From NCBI RefSeq assembly GCF_024171725.1, contig NZ_JAMTCG010000004.1:248001-312000 (forward strand): a stretch of DNA of 64,000 bases. The letters run 5' to 3'. The DNA comes from Williamsia serinedens (lineage in GTDB: Bacteria; Actinomycetota; Actinomycetes; Mycobacteriales; Mycobacteriaceae). This document shows, piece by piece, positions 36,080 to 46,003 of the stretch (positions within the stretch are counted from its first letter, which is position 1; each line of letters begins with the position of its first letter). Position numbers and translations under genes: made by a program. Below the pieces are notes generated by a model. It searched no databases, was not told the origin of the DNA, and saw only the letters and a list, made by a program, of their open reading frames with translations.

Positions 36080-36082
36080 GCG

Positions 36083-36937
36083 TCAGACCATCAGACGGAC
36101 GATGTCCACCACCCGCGACAGGCCCGCCAGCGCACCCGCCGACGACCGCGGGTGCAGGGCGTGCACCGCCAGCCGAAAGAGCAGCGCGCGCAACATCATC
36201 TGTGGCCACTCGGGCAGGTCGGACCACCGGGTCACGAGGTCGTCGTCGGCGCCGCCCCACGCCAACGCGTCCACGACGACGACCGCCGCGGCCCAGGCCG
36301 GGGGACGCCAGTAGGGGACGATGTCGGTGATCCCCGGCGCGGCGGCACCGGCGAACAGCACGGTGCCGAAGAGGTCGCCGTGGACCAGCTGCGGCGGTGA
36401 CGAGACCGGCGTGCGCAACGTCGCCAGGGTCTTGAGCATCTCGATGCTGCGGACACCGTCGGGCGACGTCGGATCGCCGAAACCCGCTGCGCGAGCGGAC
36501 CGCAACGGTGCGTCCTCCCACGCGGCGCGGTCGGCAGCGGTGAACACGTCGACGTCGGTGTAGGGCGGCGCGGGCGGTTGCAGCAGGAACCGGGGACGCT
36601 CGATCGCGGCGGTCACCTGGTGCAGCCGGTTGGCCACCGACACGACCTCGTCGTGGCGCGGTTCGGGCGAGCCGGCGATGTAGGTGTCGGCGCGCCAGCC
36701 CGAGACGACGTAGCGGCCGTCGGTGCCGCGCAGGGGTCGGGCGACGCGCAGCCCGTCGACGAACAGGTCCTCCCGAACCTTGGCCGACCAGGCCGCGCGA
36801 GCGTGGTCCGGTACGAGGGAGAGGACCACCTCACCGATGCGCCAGCCGCCCTCCCACTCCCGGGTCAGCGCGATCGGTTCCGTCCCGGACAGCCCGAACG
36901 TCGCGACGACGTGATCGGGCGGCTCCGGTGCGTTCAC
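36083..36937 (-). CDS. TIGR02569-type actinobacterial protein, aminoglycoside phosphotransferase-like
   Basis: The 284-residue protein resembles the actinobacterial TIGR02569 family (Rv3205c). A kinase-like catalytic loop is suggested by LVHGDLFGTVLF (about residue 185) followed by ITDIVPYWRPP, which stands where the metal-binding DxD would be. The usual asparagine after HGD is replaced, so catalysis is doubtful. It is short and soluble, without signal or membrane segment. Its stop lies three bases before the start of the PNPOx-like gene, indicating coupling. No function is claimed. Confidence 0.85.
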   Translation of the reverse strand: MNAPEPPDHVVATFGLSGTEPIALTREWEGGWRIGEVVLSLVPDHARAAWSAKVREDLFVDGLRVARPLRGTDGRYVVSGWRADTYIAGSPEPRHDEVVSVANRLHQVTAAIERPRFLLQPPAPPYTDVDVFTAADRAAWEDAPLRSARAAGFGDPTSPDGVRSIEMLKTLATLRTPVSSPPQLVHGDLFGTVLFAGAAAPGITDIVPYWRPPAWAAAVVVVDALAWGGADDDLVTRWSDLPEWPQMMLRALLFRLAVHALHPRSSAGALAGLSRVVDIVRLMV

Positions 36938-36948
36938 GGGAGGTCACG

Positions 36949-38436
36949 TTACCGATCGACGGCGTCGTTGCCGGGGAGGCGCCCGGCGGTGTCCGGCGCC
37001 GACGTGCCGCCGTCGGACACATCGGGCTCGCGTCCGCGCAGACCGACCCAGGCGATGACGGCGCCGACGAGGGCGACGCCGGCGAAGACCGGCACCGCGC
37101 GACGGAAGGTGGTGTCGAACGAGGCGTCCAGCGTGCCCGCGGCCGACGTGCCGGCCAGCAGCGGGACCGCCGCCACGGCCAGCAGACCCGCCGCCCGGGC
37201 GACGGCGTTGTTCACGCCGCTCGCGAGTCCGGAGTGCGCGTCGTCGACGGCGGCGAGGACCGTCGAGGTGAGCGGGGCGACCAGCGTCACCAGCCCGACA
37301 CCCATGAGCAGCGCGCCGGGGAGGACGTCGGTGACGTAGTCCGCGTCGGGTCCGATCCGCAGGAACAGCAGGAGTCCGCCGGCGAGGGCGCACGCGCCGA
37401 CGGTGAGCGGGATGCGCGGTCCGATCCGGGCGGCCAGCGCAGCCGACCGCGCCGACAGCAGCAGCATCAGCACCGTGACGGGGAGCAGGGCCGCACCGGC
37501 CCACACCGCCGGGTACCCCGCGACGACCTGCAGTTGCAGCGCGGTGAGGAACAGCTGCCCGCCGATGGCGGCGTAGATCGCGAACGTCATCACGTTGACG
37601 ACGGTGAAGGTGCGTGAGGAGAACAGGTGTGGCGGCACCATCGGTTCACGCGCGCGACGCTCGGCGGCCACGAACACCGTCCCGGCCACCACGGCGATCA
37701 CTGCCTCGAGACCCACCTCGAGGCCCGAGCCGCCGTCGGCGGCGCGGATGAGCGTGACCGTGGTCGCGGCGAGGGCGACGATCGCCGCGCCCGCGCCGAG
37801 GGTGTCGAATCCGTGGTGCGGCTGGGTGTCCCGCGTCTCGGGTACGTGCCGGACGGCGACGAGGATGCACGCGATCGCCACGGGGATGTTGACGAGGAAC
37901 ACCCATCGCCAGCCGGGGCCGTCGGCGAGCGCACCCCCGACGAAGGGGCCGACGGCCGACGCGACGCCCCCGAGCCCCGACCACAGCCCGATCGCCCGCG
38001 CGCGGTCGGCGGGACGCAGCGACGACTGGATCATCGCCAGCGACCCCGGTGTCAGCAGCGCGCCCCCGATCCCCTGCACCGCCCGTGCGGCCACGAGGAC
38101 CTCGATCCCCGGCGCGAGCCCGCAGGCGAGCGAGGCGAGGGCGAAGACGACGATGCCCGCGAGGAACACGCGCCGGCGACCGAAGCGGTCGCCGAGCGAG
38201 CCGCCCAGCAGCACCAGCGCCGACAGCGTCGTCATGTAGGCGGTGACGGTCCACTGCAGCGACGCCAGCCCGGCGTCCAGGTCCGCGGCGATCCGGGGCA
38301 GGGCGACGTTGACCACCGTCGAGTCGAGCATGACGATCGCCGTGCCCAACACCGCCGCCGCGACCACCCACCGCCCCTGCGGCGACGCGAGAGCTACCCC
38401 GGGCGTACCCGGCTGCGGGGGCGGGGCGGTGCTCAA
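36949..38436 (-). CDS. MFS multidrug exporter, DHA2/EmrB type (14 TM)
   Basis: The 495-residue protein has about fourteen membrane helices, the motif LDSTVVNVALPRI in helix 1, the loop motif GDRFGRRRVF and the drug-antiporter sequence GGALLTPGSLAMIQ. It would expel drugs or lipophilic compounds with proton import. I chose the TTG at 38436, which overlaps the moeZ stop (TTGA at 38433-38436) and gives a STAPPPQPG N-terminus; no ATG or GTG fits better, although a GTG lies about eleven codons downstream. The C-terminal tail is hydrophilic. It follows moeZ in the same direction. Confidence 0.9.
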   Translation of the reverse strand: MSTAPPPQPGTPGVALASPQGRWVVAAAVLGTAIVMLDSTVVNVALPRIAADLDAGLASLQWTVTAYMTTLSALVLLGGSLGDRFGRRRVFLAGIVVFALASLACGLAPGIEVLVAARAVQGIGGALLTPGSLAMIQSSLRPADRARAIGLWSGLGGVASAVGPFVGGALADGPGWRWVFLVNIPVAIACILVAVRHVPETRDTQPHHGFDTLGAGAAIVALAATTVTLIRAADGGSGLEVGLEAVIAVVAGTVFVAAERRAREPMVPPHLFSSRTFTVVNVMTFAIYAAIGGQLFLTALQLQVVAGYPAVWAGAALLPVTVLMLLLSARSAALAARIGPRIPLTVGACALAGGLLLFLRIGPDADYVTDVLPGALLMGVGLVTLVAPLTSTVLAAVDDAHSGLASGVNNAVARAAGLLAVAAVPLLAGTSAAGTLDASFDTTFRRAVPVFAGVALVGAVIAWVGLRGREPDVSDGGTSAPDTAGRLPGNDAVDR

Positions 38437-39602
38437 TAGACGGGCAGCGACGGGTCGATCTCCCGGGTCCACGCCGCGATCCCGCCGTCGAGGTGGCGGA
38501 CGTCGGTGAACCCCGCGTCCCGGAGGGCCCGCAACGCCCGCGCCGACCGGATCCCCGTCTTGCAGTAGAGGACCGCGGGTCGATCCCGCGGGACACGGTC
38601 GATCCCGGACCCGGACTCGATGTCGCCCACCGGGATCAGGGTCGCCCCGTCGATGTGCGCGATGTCCCACTCGACGGGCTCGCGGACGTCGACGAGGACC
38701 GGCGGCTCGGGCGCGGCCAGCCGGTCGCGCAACGCGGTGGGCGACAGCGTGTCCGGGGCGGCGGCCGGTTCCGGGACAGGCGCCCCGCAGAACGCCTCGT
38801 AGTCGACGAGCCCGGTGATCGGGGCGGCGGAGGGGTCCTTCCGGACCTCGACGGTCCGGACCGACATCCGCAGCGCGTCGTAGAGCAGGACGCGTCCCAG
38901 CAGCGGGTCGCCGGTGCCGGTGATCAGCTTGACGGCCTCGGTCGCCATGATCGAACCGACTGTCCCGCACAGCATCCCGAGCACCCCGCCCTCGGCGCAC
39001 GAGGGCACCGACCCCGCGGGCGGCGCCTGCGGGTAGAGGTCGCGGTAGTTCAGTCCGCGACCGTCGGGGGCGTCCTCCCAGAACACCGACACCTGGCCCT
39101 CGAACCGGAAGATCGATCCCCACACGTACGGGACCCCGGCCAGCACCGCGGCGTCGTTGACGAGGTAGCGGGTGGCGAAGTTGTCGGTGCCGTCGAGGAC
39201 GAGGTCGTAGCGGCCGAACAGCTCGACGGCGTCCTCGCGTGTGAGGGCGTGCTCGTGGAGCTCGACCTCGACGTGGGGGTTGACCTCGGCGATCGCGTCG
39301 CGGGCGCTGGCTCCCTTGGACCGTCCGATGTCGGACTGGCCGTGGATGATCTGACGCTGCAGGTTCGACTCCTCGACGACGTCGAACTCGACGATGCCGA
39401 GGGTCCCGACCCCGGCGGCGGCCAGGTACAGCAGGACAGGAGAGCCGAGGCCGCCGGCACCGATCACCAGGACGCGTGCCGCCTTCAACCGACGCTGGCC
39501 GTCGAGGCCGATGTCGGGGAGGACGAGGTGACGGCTGTAGCGGGCGACCTCGTCGTTCCCCAGTGACGGGGCGGGGTCCACCAGGGGCGGGAGGGCTGTC
39601 AC
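38433..39602 (-). CDS. moeZ: MoeZ, adenylyltransferase/sulfurtransferase (MoeB + rhodanese)
   Basis: The 389-residue protein joins an E1-like MoeB domain with GAGGLGS (residues 48-54) and a C-terminal rhodanese domain whose active cysteine is in YCKTGIRS (about residue 353). It adenylates and then thiolates the C-terminus of small sulfur carriers such as MoaD-like and CysO-like proteins, for molybdopterin, cysteine and thiamine-type pathways. It corresponds to M. tuberculosis MoeB1/MoeZ (Rv3206c). The zinc cysteines common in E1-like proteins are not all seen. The GTG start at 39602 sits next to an array of short repeats. Confidence 0.95.
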   Translation of the reverse strand: MTALPPLVDPAPSLGNDEVARYSRHLVLPDIGLDGQRRLKAARVLVIGAGGLGSPVLLYLAAAGVGTLGIVEFDVVEESNLQRQIIHGQSDIGRSKGASARDAIAEVNPHVEVELHEHALTREDAVELFGRYDLVLDGTDNFATRYLVNDAAVLAGVPYVWGSIFRFEGQVSVFWEDAPDGRGLNYRDLYPQAPPAGSVPSCAEGGVLGMLCGTVGSIMATEAVKLITGTGDPLLGRVLLYDALRMSVRTVEVRKDPSAAPITGLVDYEAFCGAPVPEPAAAPDTLSPTALRDRLAAPEPPVLVDVREPVEWDIAHIDGATLIPVGDIESGSGIDRVPRDRPAVLYCKTGIRSARALRALRDAGFTDVRHLDGGIAAWTREIDPSLPVY

Positions 39603-39644
39603 CCGTCCAGGGTAGGCCTGCGACGGCGGCCGGCGATCGAGGCC

Positions 39645-39757
39645 GCTCCCGCGACCGTCTCCCGCCTCCCGCGACCGTCCCCACCCTTCGCGCGACCGTC
39701 CCCGCCTCGCGCGACCGTCGCAACGGTCGCCGGAGGGAGTTCCGGTCGCGGGACGGG
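39645..39757. repeat. Degenerate ~20-bp repeat, four direct and two inverted copies of CGCGACCGTC
   Basis: The core GCGACCGTC recurs at 39651, 39671, 39692 and 39711 (periods about 20, 21 and 19), separated by C-rich spacers. Inverted cores (ACGGTCGC at 39724 and CCGGTCGCGG at 39742) follow. The array lies between the DUF3152 gene and moeZ, both on the minus strand. Confidence 0.8.
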
Positions 39758-39777
39758 TGGGGCGCGGCGCCCGGGGA

Positions 39778-41046
39778 TCAGGCCTGGGGGAACGGCCAGG
39801 GATTCGCGCGGCAGGTGAGGTCGCGGTCGGCGCGCATGTCCGGGTCGAGGGCCATGATCTGACTGTTCGAGACGCCGAAGGTCTGCTGCATCATGATCGG
39901 CGCCAACGCGCCCTGGCTGCCGCACGGCTCGTGCTGCTCGTAGCCGATGGCGTGGCCGACCTCGTGGTTGACGAGGTACTGCCGGTAGAGCAGGTCGTCG
40001 CCCTGGTAGGAGACGGCCCCACGCACCCAGCGCGCCTCGTTCACCGTGACCCGACCGTCGGGCGGGTAGTAGCAGCTCGACTCCAGCTTGATCTGGTACC
40101 CGCAGAGCTCGCGGGTGGTGTTCGTCGACGTCAGCGAGACCCGGAAGTCGGGGGTGCCGGCGTCGACGCGGCGGAACGCGACCGCTCCCCCGCCGATCCA
40201 ACTGCGCGGGTTGGCCAGCGTCGCGTCGACCAGCTTCCCGAACGCGCTGTCGCTGCCGTAGTCCGCGGGGTTCAGGCCGTTCTCGACCTCGATGGAGTAG
40301 GTGTACGTCCGGCTCGCGCGGGGGTTGCCGACGACGCCGGTGGTGCCGGACACCGTCCGCCACGACTTCGCCCCGTCCGTCGTGAACGGGCCGCCGTCGG
40401 GCAGCTGACCCGCGGGCAGGCTCGACGCGGCGATCGAGCCGCTCGGTGCGCCGATCGCCGTCGTCTCGGAGTTGACCGCGGTGTTGCGGGTCTCCGACGG
40501 CGTCGTCGCCGGCTGCGCGGAACTCGAGGAGCCGTCGTCGGTGATGGTCACGACGAGCAGCACGACGGTGAGGATCACCAGCACGGGGATGGCGTAGGCC
40601 CGCCACCCGTAGGTGCTGACGAACCGCCCGAGGGCGGACTGCTTCCTGCGCGGCGGCCTCGGCCCGCGCCGTCCCCTGCTGTCGACCTCCGTCGGGTCCC
40701 AGTGGGCGCGCAGCGGCTGGTCGTCGGCCGGGCGGTCGGGACGCGGCTGATCGAGACGCTGTCGCCCGGGACGGGGCTGTCCGGGCGGCAGAGCCGCCGG
40801 CGGGTCGAACGGAGGCCGACCCGCGGCCATCGGCCCCGACGGGTGCGGACCGCCCGGGACGGCACCGGGCGGGGGCGGCCCTCCGGCCGGCGGTCGACCG
40901 GGCGGCGGACCGGGCGGCGGACCGGGCGGACGAGGCATCGGACCGGACGGCGGGTAGCCGCCACCGGGCGCCGACGGGCCCTGCGGCCCGGGCGCCGTCG
41001 GGGTGCGGGGACGTCCACCGCCGCCGGTGCTCACGTCGGCCACCAT
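39778..41046 (-). CDS. DUF3152 membrane-anchored metzincin-type metallopeptidase
   Basis: The 422-residue protein has a proline/glycine-rich cytoplasmic N-terminus (about 140 residues), one membrane helix (about 151-167) and an outer domain ending in the zinc signature HEVGHAIGYEQH, an HExxHxxGxxxH site, followed by IMMQQT as a likely Met-turn. It corresponds to Rv3207c. The active residues are complete, so real metalloprotease activity outside the membrane is plausible; substrates are unknown. Four cysteines in the domain could form disulfides. An alternative GTG start lies at 41034. Confidence 0.92.
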   Translation of the reverse strand: MVADVSTGGGGRPRTPTAPGPQGPSAPGGGYPPSGPMPRPPGPPPGPPPGRPPAGGPPPPGAVPGGPHPSGPMAAGRPPFDPPAALPPGQPRPGRQRLDQPRPDRPADDQPLRAHWDPTEVDSRGRRGPRPPRRKQSALGRFVSTYGWRAYAIPVLVILTVVLLVVTITDDGSSSSAQPATTPSETRNTAVNSETTAIGAPSGSIAASSLPAGQLPDGGPFTTDGAKSWRTVSGTTGVVGNPRASRTYTYSIEVENGLNPADYGSDSAFGKLVDATLANPRSWIGGGAVAFRRVDAGTPDFRVSLTSTNTTRELCGYQIKLESSCYYPPDGRVTVNEARWVRGAVSYQGDDLLYRQYLVNHEVGHAIGYEQHEPCGSQGALAPIMMQQTFGVSNSQIMALDPDMRADRDLTCRANPWPFPQA

Positions 41047-41098
41047 CTCACATGCGCGGTGGCCGTTCGGGGACCCTCGCCGGAGACGTCCGACGACG

Positions 41099-42103
41099 TC
41101 AGGGGGTCGGCGACGTGGCCGCCGACCCGACGTGGCGGGCGATCTCGCGGGCTGTCTCGACCGGGATCTCCATCTGGCAGACGTGGCCGACGGCGCCGAA
41201 CATCACCAGCCGGGAGTCCGGGATCGCGCGCACCAGTCGCGGCGCGATCGCGGAGCTGACGAGCTTGTCGCGGCCGCCCCAGATCACCAGCGTCGGCGAC
41301 GTGATCGCCGTGGCGGTCCGCCAGTGCGTCCGGCCCGACATCCACACCCAACTGGTGACCAGCGAGGTCAGTGTCCGCGACAGCGCGACCGGCGCCCACG
41401 GCAGACCGGCGCGGGCGATCGCGTGCTCGACCGCCTGCGTGGTGCGCACGGGGCCCAGCCGCGACGGGTCGACCATGATCTCGCGCAGCGTCTGCGCGAC
41501 CTGCCGCTCCGGGTGCGACCGCCCGAGATAGCCGAACACGGCCGGACCGACCCGCGGCACCTGCGCGAGCGTGAGCGGCACGAAGCTCAGACGTCGGATG
41601 CGCGGACGCAGGTCCGGGAACGCGGGCGAGATGAGGGTCAGGGTGGTCACCAGATCGGGGCGGGCCGCGGCGACCCGCGCGACGATCGCGCCTCCCAGGG
41701 AGTTGCCGACGAGATGCGCACCGCCGAGGTGGTCGAGGACGGCGATCACCGACTCGACCATCGTCGTGAGCGAGTAGTCGTCGCCGACCGGCGGGTCGGA
41801 GAAGCCGAACCCCGGCAGGTCCATGGCGTAGCCGTCGACCACGGGCGCGAGGACCTCGCCGAGATCGGTCCAGTTCAGCGACGACCCACCCAGTCCGTGG
41901 ACGAAGAGAGCGCGCCCTGCGGCCGGTTCCGCGTCCGCCGGCCGGGGGACGCGGCGCAGGAACACTCCCCGCCCGTCGATCTCGACGCGGCTGCCCGGCC
42001 ACAACGGACTGGTGCGGTCGAGCGGGGCGAGCAGATCGGCGGCGGACGTCGTCGAGGCCGTCGGCTCGGCCCGGGGTGTCGACACCGGTCCAGCATGCCT
42101 CAC
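41099..42103 (-). CDS. Alpha/beta hydrolase
   Basis: The 334-residue hydrolase has FVHGLGGSS as oxyanion region (about residues 66-74), the nucleophile elbow GNSLGG (about 132-137), an acid after VIWGGRDK and a final histidine in GAVGHVCQME. The substrate is unknown. ATG 42103 has a GGGGTGAGG ribosome site but leaves only 29 bp to the divergent TetR gene; an in-frame GTG at 42085 would leave more. The TetR may control both genes. I do not recall a hydrolase at this place in M. tuberculosis, where DUF3152 lies next to the TetR gene. Confidence 0.9.
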   Translation of the reverse strand: MRHAGPVSTPRAEPTASTTSAADLLAPLDRTSPLWPGSRVEIDGRGVFLRRVPRPADAEPAAGRALFVHGLGGSSLNWTDLGEVLAPVVDGYAMDLPGFGFSDPPVGDDYSLTTMVESVIAVLDHLGGAHLVGNSLGGAIVARVAAARPDLVTTLTLISPAFPDLRPRIRRLSFVPLTLAQVPRVGPAVFGYLGRSHPERQVAQTLREIMVDPSRLGPVRTTQAVEHAIARAGLPWAPVALSRTLTSLVTSWVWMSGRTHWRTATAITSPTLVIWGGRDKLVSSAIAPRLVRAIPDSRLVMFGAVGHVCQMEIPVETAREIARHVGSAATSPTP

Positions 42104-42123
42104 CCCTGCCGGGGTCCGAGTAG

Positions 42124-42795
<672 letters not shown>

Positions 42796-42822
42796 ACCCG
42801 CGGCGTCGGGGGCAGGCGTCGC

Positions 42823-43056
42823 TCAGGCGGCGCCGAAGCCGACGCGCGGACGCTCGGCCGAGCCGACCTCGACGTAGGCGATCTTGGTGACCGGGATCAG
42901 GTAGCGCGCGCCCTTGTCGTCGGTGAGCTTCAGCAGCTGCTCCTTGCCGGACAGGGCGGCCTCGACGGCGGCGTGCACGTCGTCGCTGGTCTGATCGGTC
43001 TGCACGAGCACCTCGCGCGAGCTGTCCGAGATACCGATCTTCACGTCCACCGCCAC
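42823..43056 (-). CDS. DUF3107 family protein (TB9.4-like)
   Basis: The 77-residue soluble protein (VAVDVKIGISDSSREV ... YVEVGSAERPRVGFGAA) belongs to DUF3107 and matches the TB9.4/Rv3208A type in size and place. It has no known function. It is short and well packed, with an alpha/beta pattern. The GTG at 43056 has GGAGGA upstream; the longer frame in the same register is antisense shadow. It converges with the TetR gene (27 bp gap). Confidence 0.92.
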   Translation of the reverse strand: MAVDVKIGISDSSREVLVQTDQTSDDVHAAVEAALSGKEQLLKLTDDKGARYLIPVTKIAYVEVGSAERPRVGFGAA

Positions 43057-43210
43057 GGCCGTCCTCCTCCACGCGTCACCCGACTGGGTTCGATCCCTCT
43101 GGGCTGTCGACCCAAGGCTAGTGGAGCGTCCCGCTCGCGCCCCATCGACTTCCGCTGAGGGCGTACCCGGACCGGTCCGACGTCCGCTGTCAGGCCCGGC
43201 GAGGTCGACG

Positions 43211-43966
43211 TCAGCCGAGGTCGAGGTCGCGCATGCGCGCGGCGTGACGGTCCTGGATGGACTCGAAGAACGCCGAGACGCGACCGAGGTCGGCGGCCTC
43301 GCTGAAGAGGACGTCGGTGAGCGCCTCCTCGGAGGCGAGGACGTGCTGGGCCTGCGTGATCGCCTCGCCGAGCAGACGGCGGCCCCAGAGCCGCAGCGGC
43401 GATGTGAGGTCGGGGTCGGCGGCGACGGCCGCACGCACCTGCTCCCTGGCGAACTCCGAGTGCCCGGTCTCGGCCATCACCTTCTGCACGATCGCCTCGG
43501 CGTCGTGGGGCAGCGTGTGCGCGACCTCGAGGTAGAAGTCGGCGGCCAGACCGTCGCCGATGTAGGCCTTGACCATCGACTCGAGCCAGGTGTTCGGGGT
43601 CGTCGACCCGTGGTAGCGGTCGAGGACCGGCGCGTAGTGCTCGACGGTGTCGCCGATGTCGTGCCCGCGCCTGCCGAGTTCCTCGGCGAGGATCTCGAAG
43701 TGGACCATCTCCGCGCCCGCCATCTGTGCCATGGCGACGCGACCGCGCAGGTCGGGGGCCATCGCGGCCTCGGCGGTGAGCCGGTAGAACGCCGCGATCT
43801 CGCCGGCGAGCAGGACCCCGAACAGCGCCGTCACACCCGGATGGTCGTCCGGCAGAGGCCGCGTCTCACCGCGCGGACGGACGTGCGGGGCGATGGACGC
43901 CGACGATCCCGGCAGCACCTCGGTGGGTGACGACTGCGGGTCCTGTCCGGATGTCGAGGCGGCCAT
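43211..43966 (-). CDS. Ferritin-like fold protein (MiaE-type family, Rv3210c-like)
   Basis: The 251-residue protein is mainly helical and has metal-binding-type residues in helical pairs: GEIAAFYR, EMVHFEILAEEL, ADFYLEV and ETGHSEFARE. It resembles the actinobacterial ferritin-like proteins grouped with tRNA hydroxylase MiaE and corresponds to Rv3210c. Substrate and reaction are unknown. The ATG at 43966 is preceded by TACGAT (43973-43978) with six bases between, indicating a leaderless transcript. It is divergent from the DEAD-box helicase gene across a 354-bp gap. Confidence 0.87.
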   Translation of the reverse strand: MAASTSGQDPQSSPTEVLPGSSASIAPHVRPRGETRPLPDDHPGVTALFGVLLAGEIAAFYRLTAEAAMAPDLRGRVAMAQMAGAEMVHFEILAEELGRRGHDIGDTVEHYAPVLDRYHGSTTPNTWLESMVKAYIGDGLAADFYLEVAHTLPHDAEAIVQKVMAETGHSEFAREQVRAAVAADPDLTSPLRLWGRRLLGEAITQAQHVLASEEALTDVLFSEAADLGRVSAFFESIQDRHAARMRDLDLG

Positions 43967-44320
43967 GCGGCGATCGTAGGCGACCCCGTCGGTGGACGTC
44001 CCGGGCCCGGACACGCTGCGCCGATGACGCGTCCGCGCAGGCAGCACGTACACTCGCGGGGACGGTCGCCGCTGCGATCGGTGACACGAGACCCACGTCC
44101 GCGTCGCCGCGGCGGAACCGATCGTCACGACAGATGCGCGCGTACCGCGTACGTCGACGCCGCGCGGCAGCCGCGATCACATCCGGACCCGCCGCAGGCG
44201 AGACGCCAACGCTGAAGCTTCCGCGGGCGGCTCCCGCCCCCTCGAGAACGCCACCGAACCCGGGTACGCGCAGATGCGACACCGGAAGGCACCGACATCA
44301 CCACCGACAACACCACCATC
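43967..44320. other. 354-bp gap between the ferritin-like gene and the DEAD-box helicase gene
   Basis: The left end holds the leaderless promoter of the ferritin-like gene. The right part should hold the helicase promoter and a long leader, but I found no convincing -35/-10 pair. A GCGTACCGCGTACG self-complementary element lies near 44138-44152. An ATG frame from 44133 runs through the helicase start in another register and is probably chance. Confidence 0.4.
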
Positions 44321-45955
44321 GTGACCGGCGAGTCCCCCATCGACCCCGACGTCCCCCAGACGACGATCGTCGACACCGACACCCACGTCGCGCCGACGTT
44401 CGCCGAGCTGGGCGTCAGCGACGAGATCGTCAAGGCACTCGAGGCCGACGGCAAGACCCACACCTTCGCGATCCAGGAGCTCACCCTGCCGCTGGCCCTC
44501 GCCGGCGACGACCTCATCGGCCAGGCCCGTACCGGAATGGGCAAGACCTTCGGGTTCGGCGTGCCACTGCTGCACCGCATCACCCAGGTCGCGCCCGGCT
44601 CCGACGGCCCGCTGCGCCCGCTCGACGGCACACCGCGTGCGCTCGTGATCGTCCCGACCCGCGAGCTGTGTCTCCAGGTCACCGGCGACCTCCAGGTCGC
44701 GGGCAAGGACATCGAGGTCGACCCGCAGCCGAACCCGAAGCGGAAGCTGTCGATCGTCTCGATCTACGGCGGCCGCCCCTACGAGTCGCAGATCGCCGAG
44801 CTGCAGGCCGGCGCCGACGTCGTCGTGGGCACCCCCGGCCGGCTGCTCGACCTCGCCCAGCAGGGCCACCTCATCCTGGGCAAGGTGCAGATCCTCGTCC
44901 TCGACGAGGCCGACGAGATGCTCGACCTGGGCTTCCTGCCCGACATCGAGCGCATCATGCGGGCCCTGCCCGACCAGCGCCAGACGATGCTTTTCTCCGC
45001 GACCATGCCGGGTCCGATCGTCACCCTGGCGCGCACGTTCCTGAACCGGCCGACGCACATCCGCGCCGAGCACGCGGGTGACTCCGCCGTGCACGAGCGC
45101 ACGACGCAGTTCGTCTACCGCGCCCACGCGCTCGACAAGGCCGAGCTGGTGGCCCGGGTGCTGCAGGCGGAGGGCCGCGGCGCGACGATGATCTTCACCC
45201 GCACCAAGCGCACCGCGCAGAAGGTCGCCGACGACCTCGCCGAGCGCGGCTTCAAGGTCGGCGCCGTCCACGGCGACCTCGGCCAGGTGGCCCGCGAGAA
45301 GGCACTCGGCCGCTTCCGCGACGGATCCATCGACGTCATCGTCGCCACCGACGTCGCGGCCCGCGGCATCGACATCGACGATGTCACCCACGTCATCAAC
45401 TACCAGTGCCCCGAGGACGAGAAGGCATACGTCCACCGCATCGGCCGCACCGGCCGCGCAGGCCGCACCGGTATCGCGGTGACGCTCGTCGACTGGGACG
45501 AGCTGCACAAGTGGAAGATCATCGACGACGCCCTGCACCTCGGGATGCCCGAGCCGGCGGAGACGTACTCCAGCTCCGATCACCTGCGGTCGGACCTGTC
45601 GATCCCCGAGTCGGCCACCGGTCGCATCGCCCCGCCCGCACCGACCGAGCGCGAGGGCACCTCGGACGGCGGTCGTCGGGAGCAGCGTGCGCCGCGCGCG
45701 AACCGCGAGCGTCGCCGCACCCGCGGCGCGCGGTCCGGGTCGGCGGGCGACGCCGCGTCGGCGAAGGCGGAGAAGGCCACGTCGGACGCAGGTGCGTCCG
45801 AGAAGTCGCAGGCATCGTCCGAGGCCTCCGGCGACGGCGGTGACGGCTCGTCCCGTCCCCGGCGGCGGCGTCGTCGCGGCCGTGGTCGCGGCGGATCGGG
45901 CGAGGGCACCGCGCAGGCCGCGGCGTCGAACGCCACCGCGTCGTCCGACCAGTGA
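44321..45955 (+). CDS. rhlE: DEAD-box RNA helicase (RhlE type)
   Basis: The 544-residue protein has the Q motif (PTFAELGVS ... FAIQELTLPLAL), motif I as ARTGMGKT, VLDEADEM, the SAT motif in LFSATMP, and HRIGRTGRAG. The C-terminal 130 residues are a low-complexity Arg/Ser/Glu tail with RPRRRRRRGRGRGG, typical of RNA-binding extensions. It unwinds structured RNA, for example during cold growth or ribosome assembly. It corresponds to Rv3211. The GTG at 44321 has no ribosome site; the frame upstream is open to a stop near 44211 without another ATG or GTG, so the true start is uncertain. Confidence 0.93.
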   Translation: MTGESPIDPDVPQTTIVDTDTHVAPTFAELGVSDEIVKALEADGKTHTFAIQELTLPLALAGDDLIGQARTGMGKTFGFGVPLLHRITQVAPGSDGPLRPLDGTPRALVIVPTRELCLQVTGDLQVAGKDIEVDPQPNPKRKLSIVSIYGGRPYESQIAELQAGADVVVGTPGRLLDLAQQGHLILGKVQILVLDEADEMLDLGFLPDIERIMRALPDQRQTMLFSATMPGPIVTLARTFLNRPTHIRAEHAGDSAVHERTTQFVYRAHALDKAELVARVLQAEGRGATMIFTRTKRTAQKVADDLAERGFKVGAVHGDLGQVAREKALGRFRDGSIDVIVATDVAARGIDIDDVTHVINYQCPEDEKAYVHRIGRTGRAGRTGIAVTLVDWDELHKWKIIDDALHLGMPEPAETYSSSDHLRSDLSIPESATGRIAPPAPTEREGTSDGGRREQRAPRANRERRRTRGARSGSAGDAASAKAEKATSDAGASEKSQASSEASGDGGDGSSRPRRRRRRGRGRGGSGEGTAQAAASNATASSDQ

Positions 45956-46003
45956 TCCGCTGACCCGGCAGTCCGGACCGACAACGGGGGGAACCGCGCA
46001 CCG

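Noticed and set aside
36083-36937. Active aminoglycoside phosphotransferase
   Set aside because: The catalytic loop HGDLFGT lacks the conserved asparagine, and the family is a conserved actinobacterial one of unknown role.
44133-45081. Separate gene starting at ATG 44133 before rhlE
   Set aside because: It runs deep into rhlE in another frame with His/Arg/Pro-rich composition and no domain.
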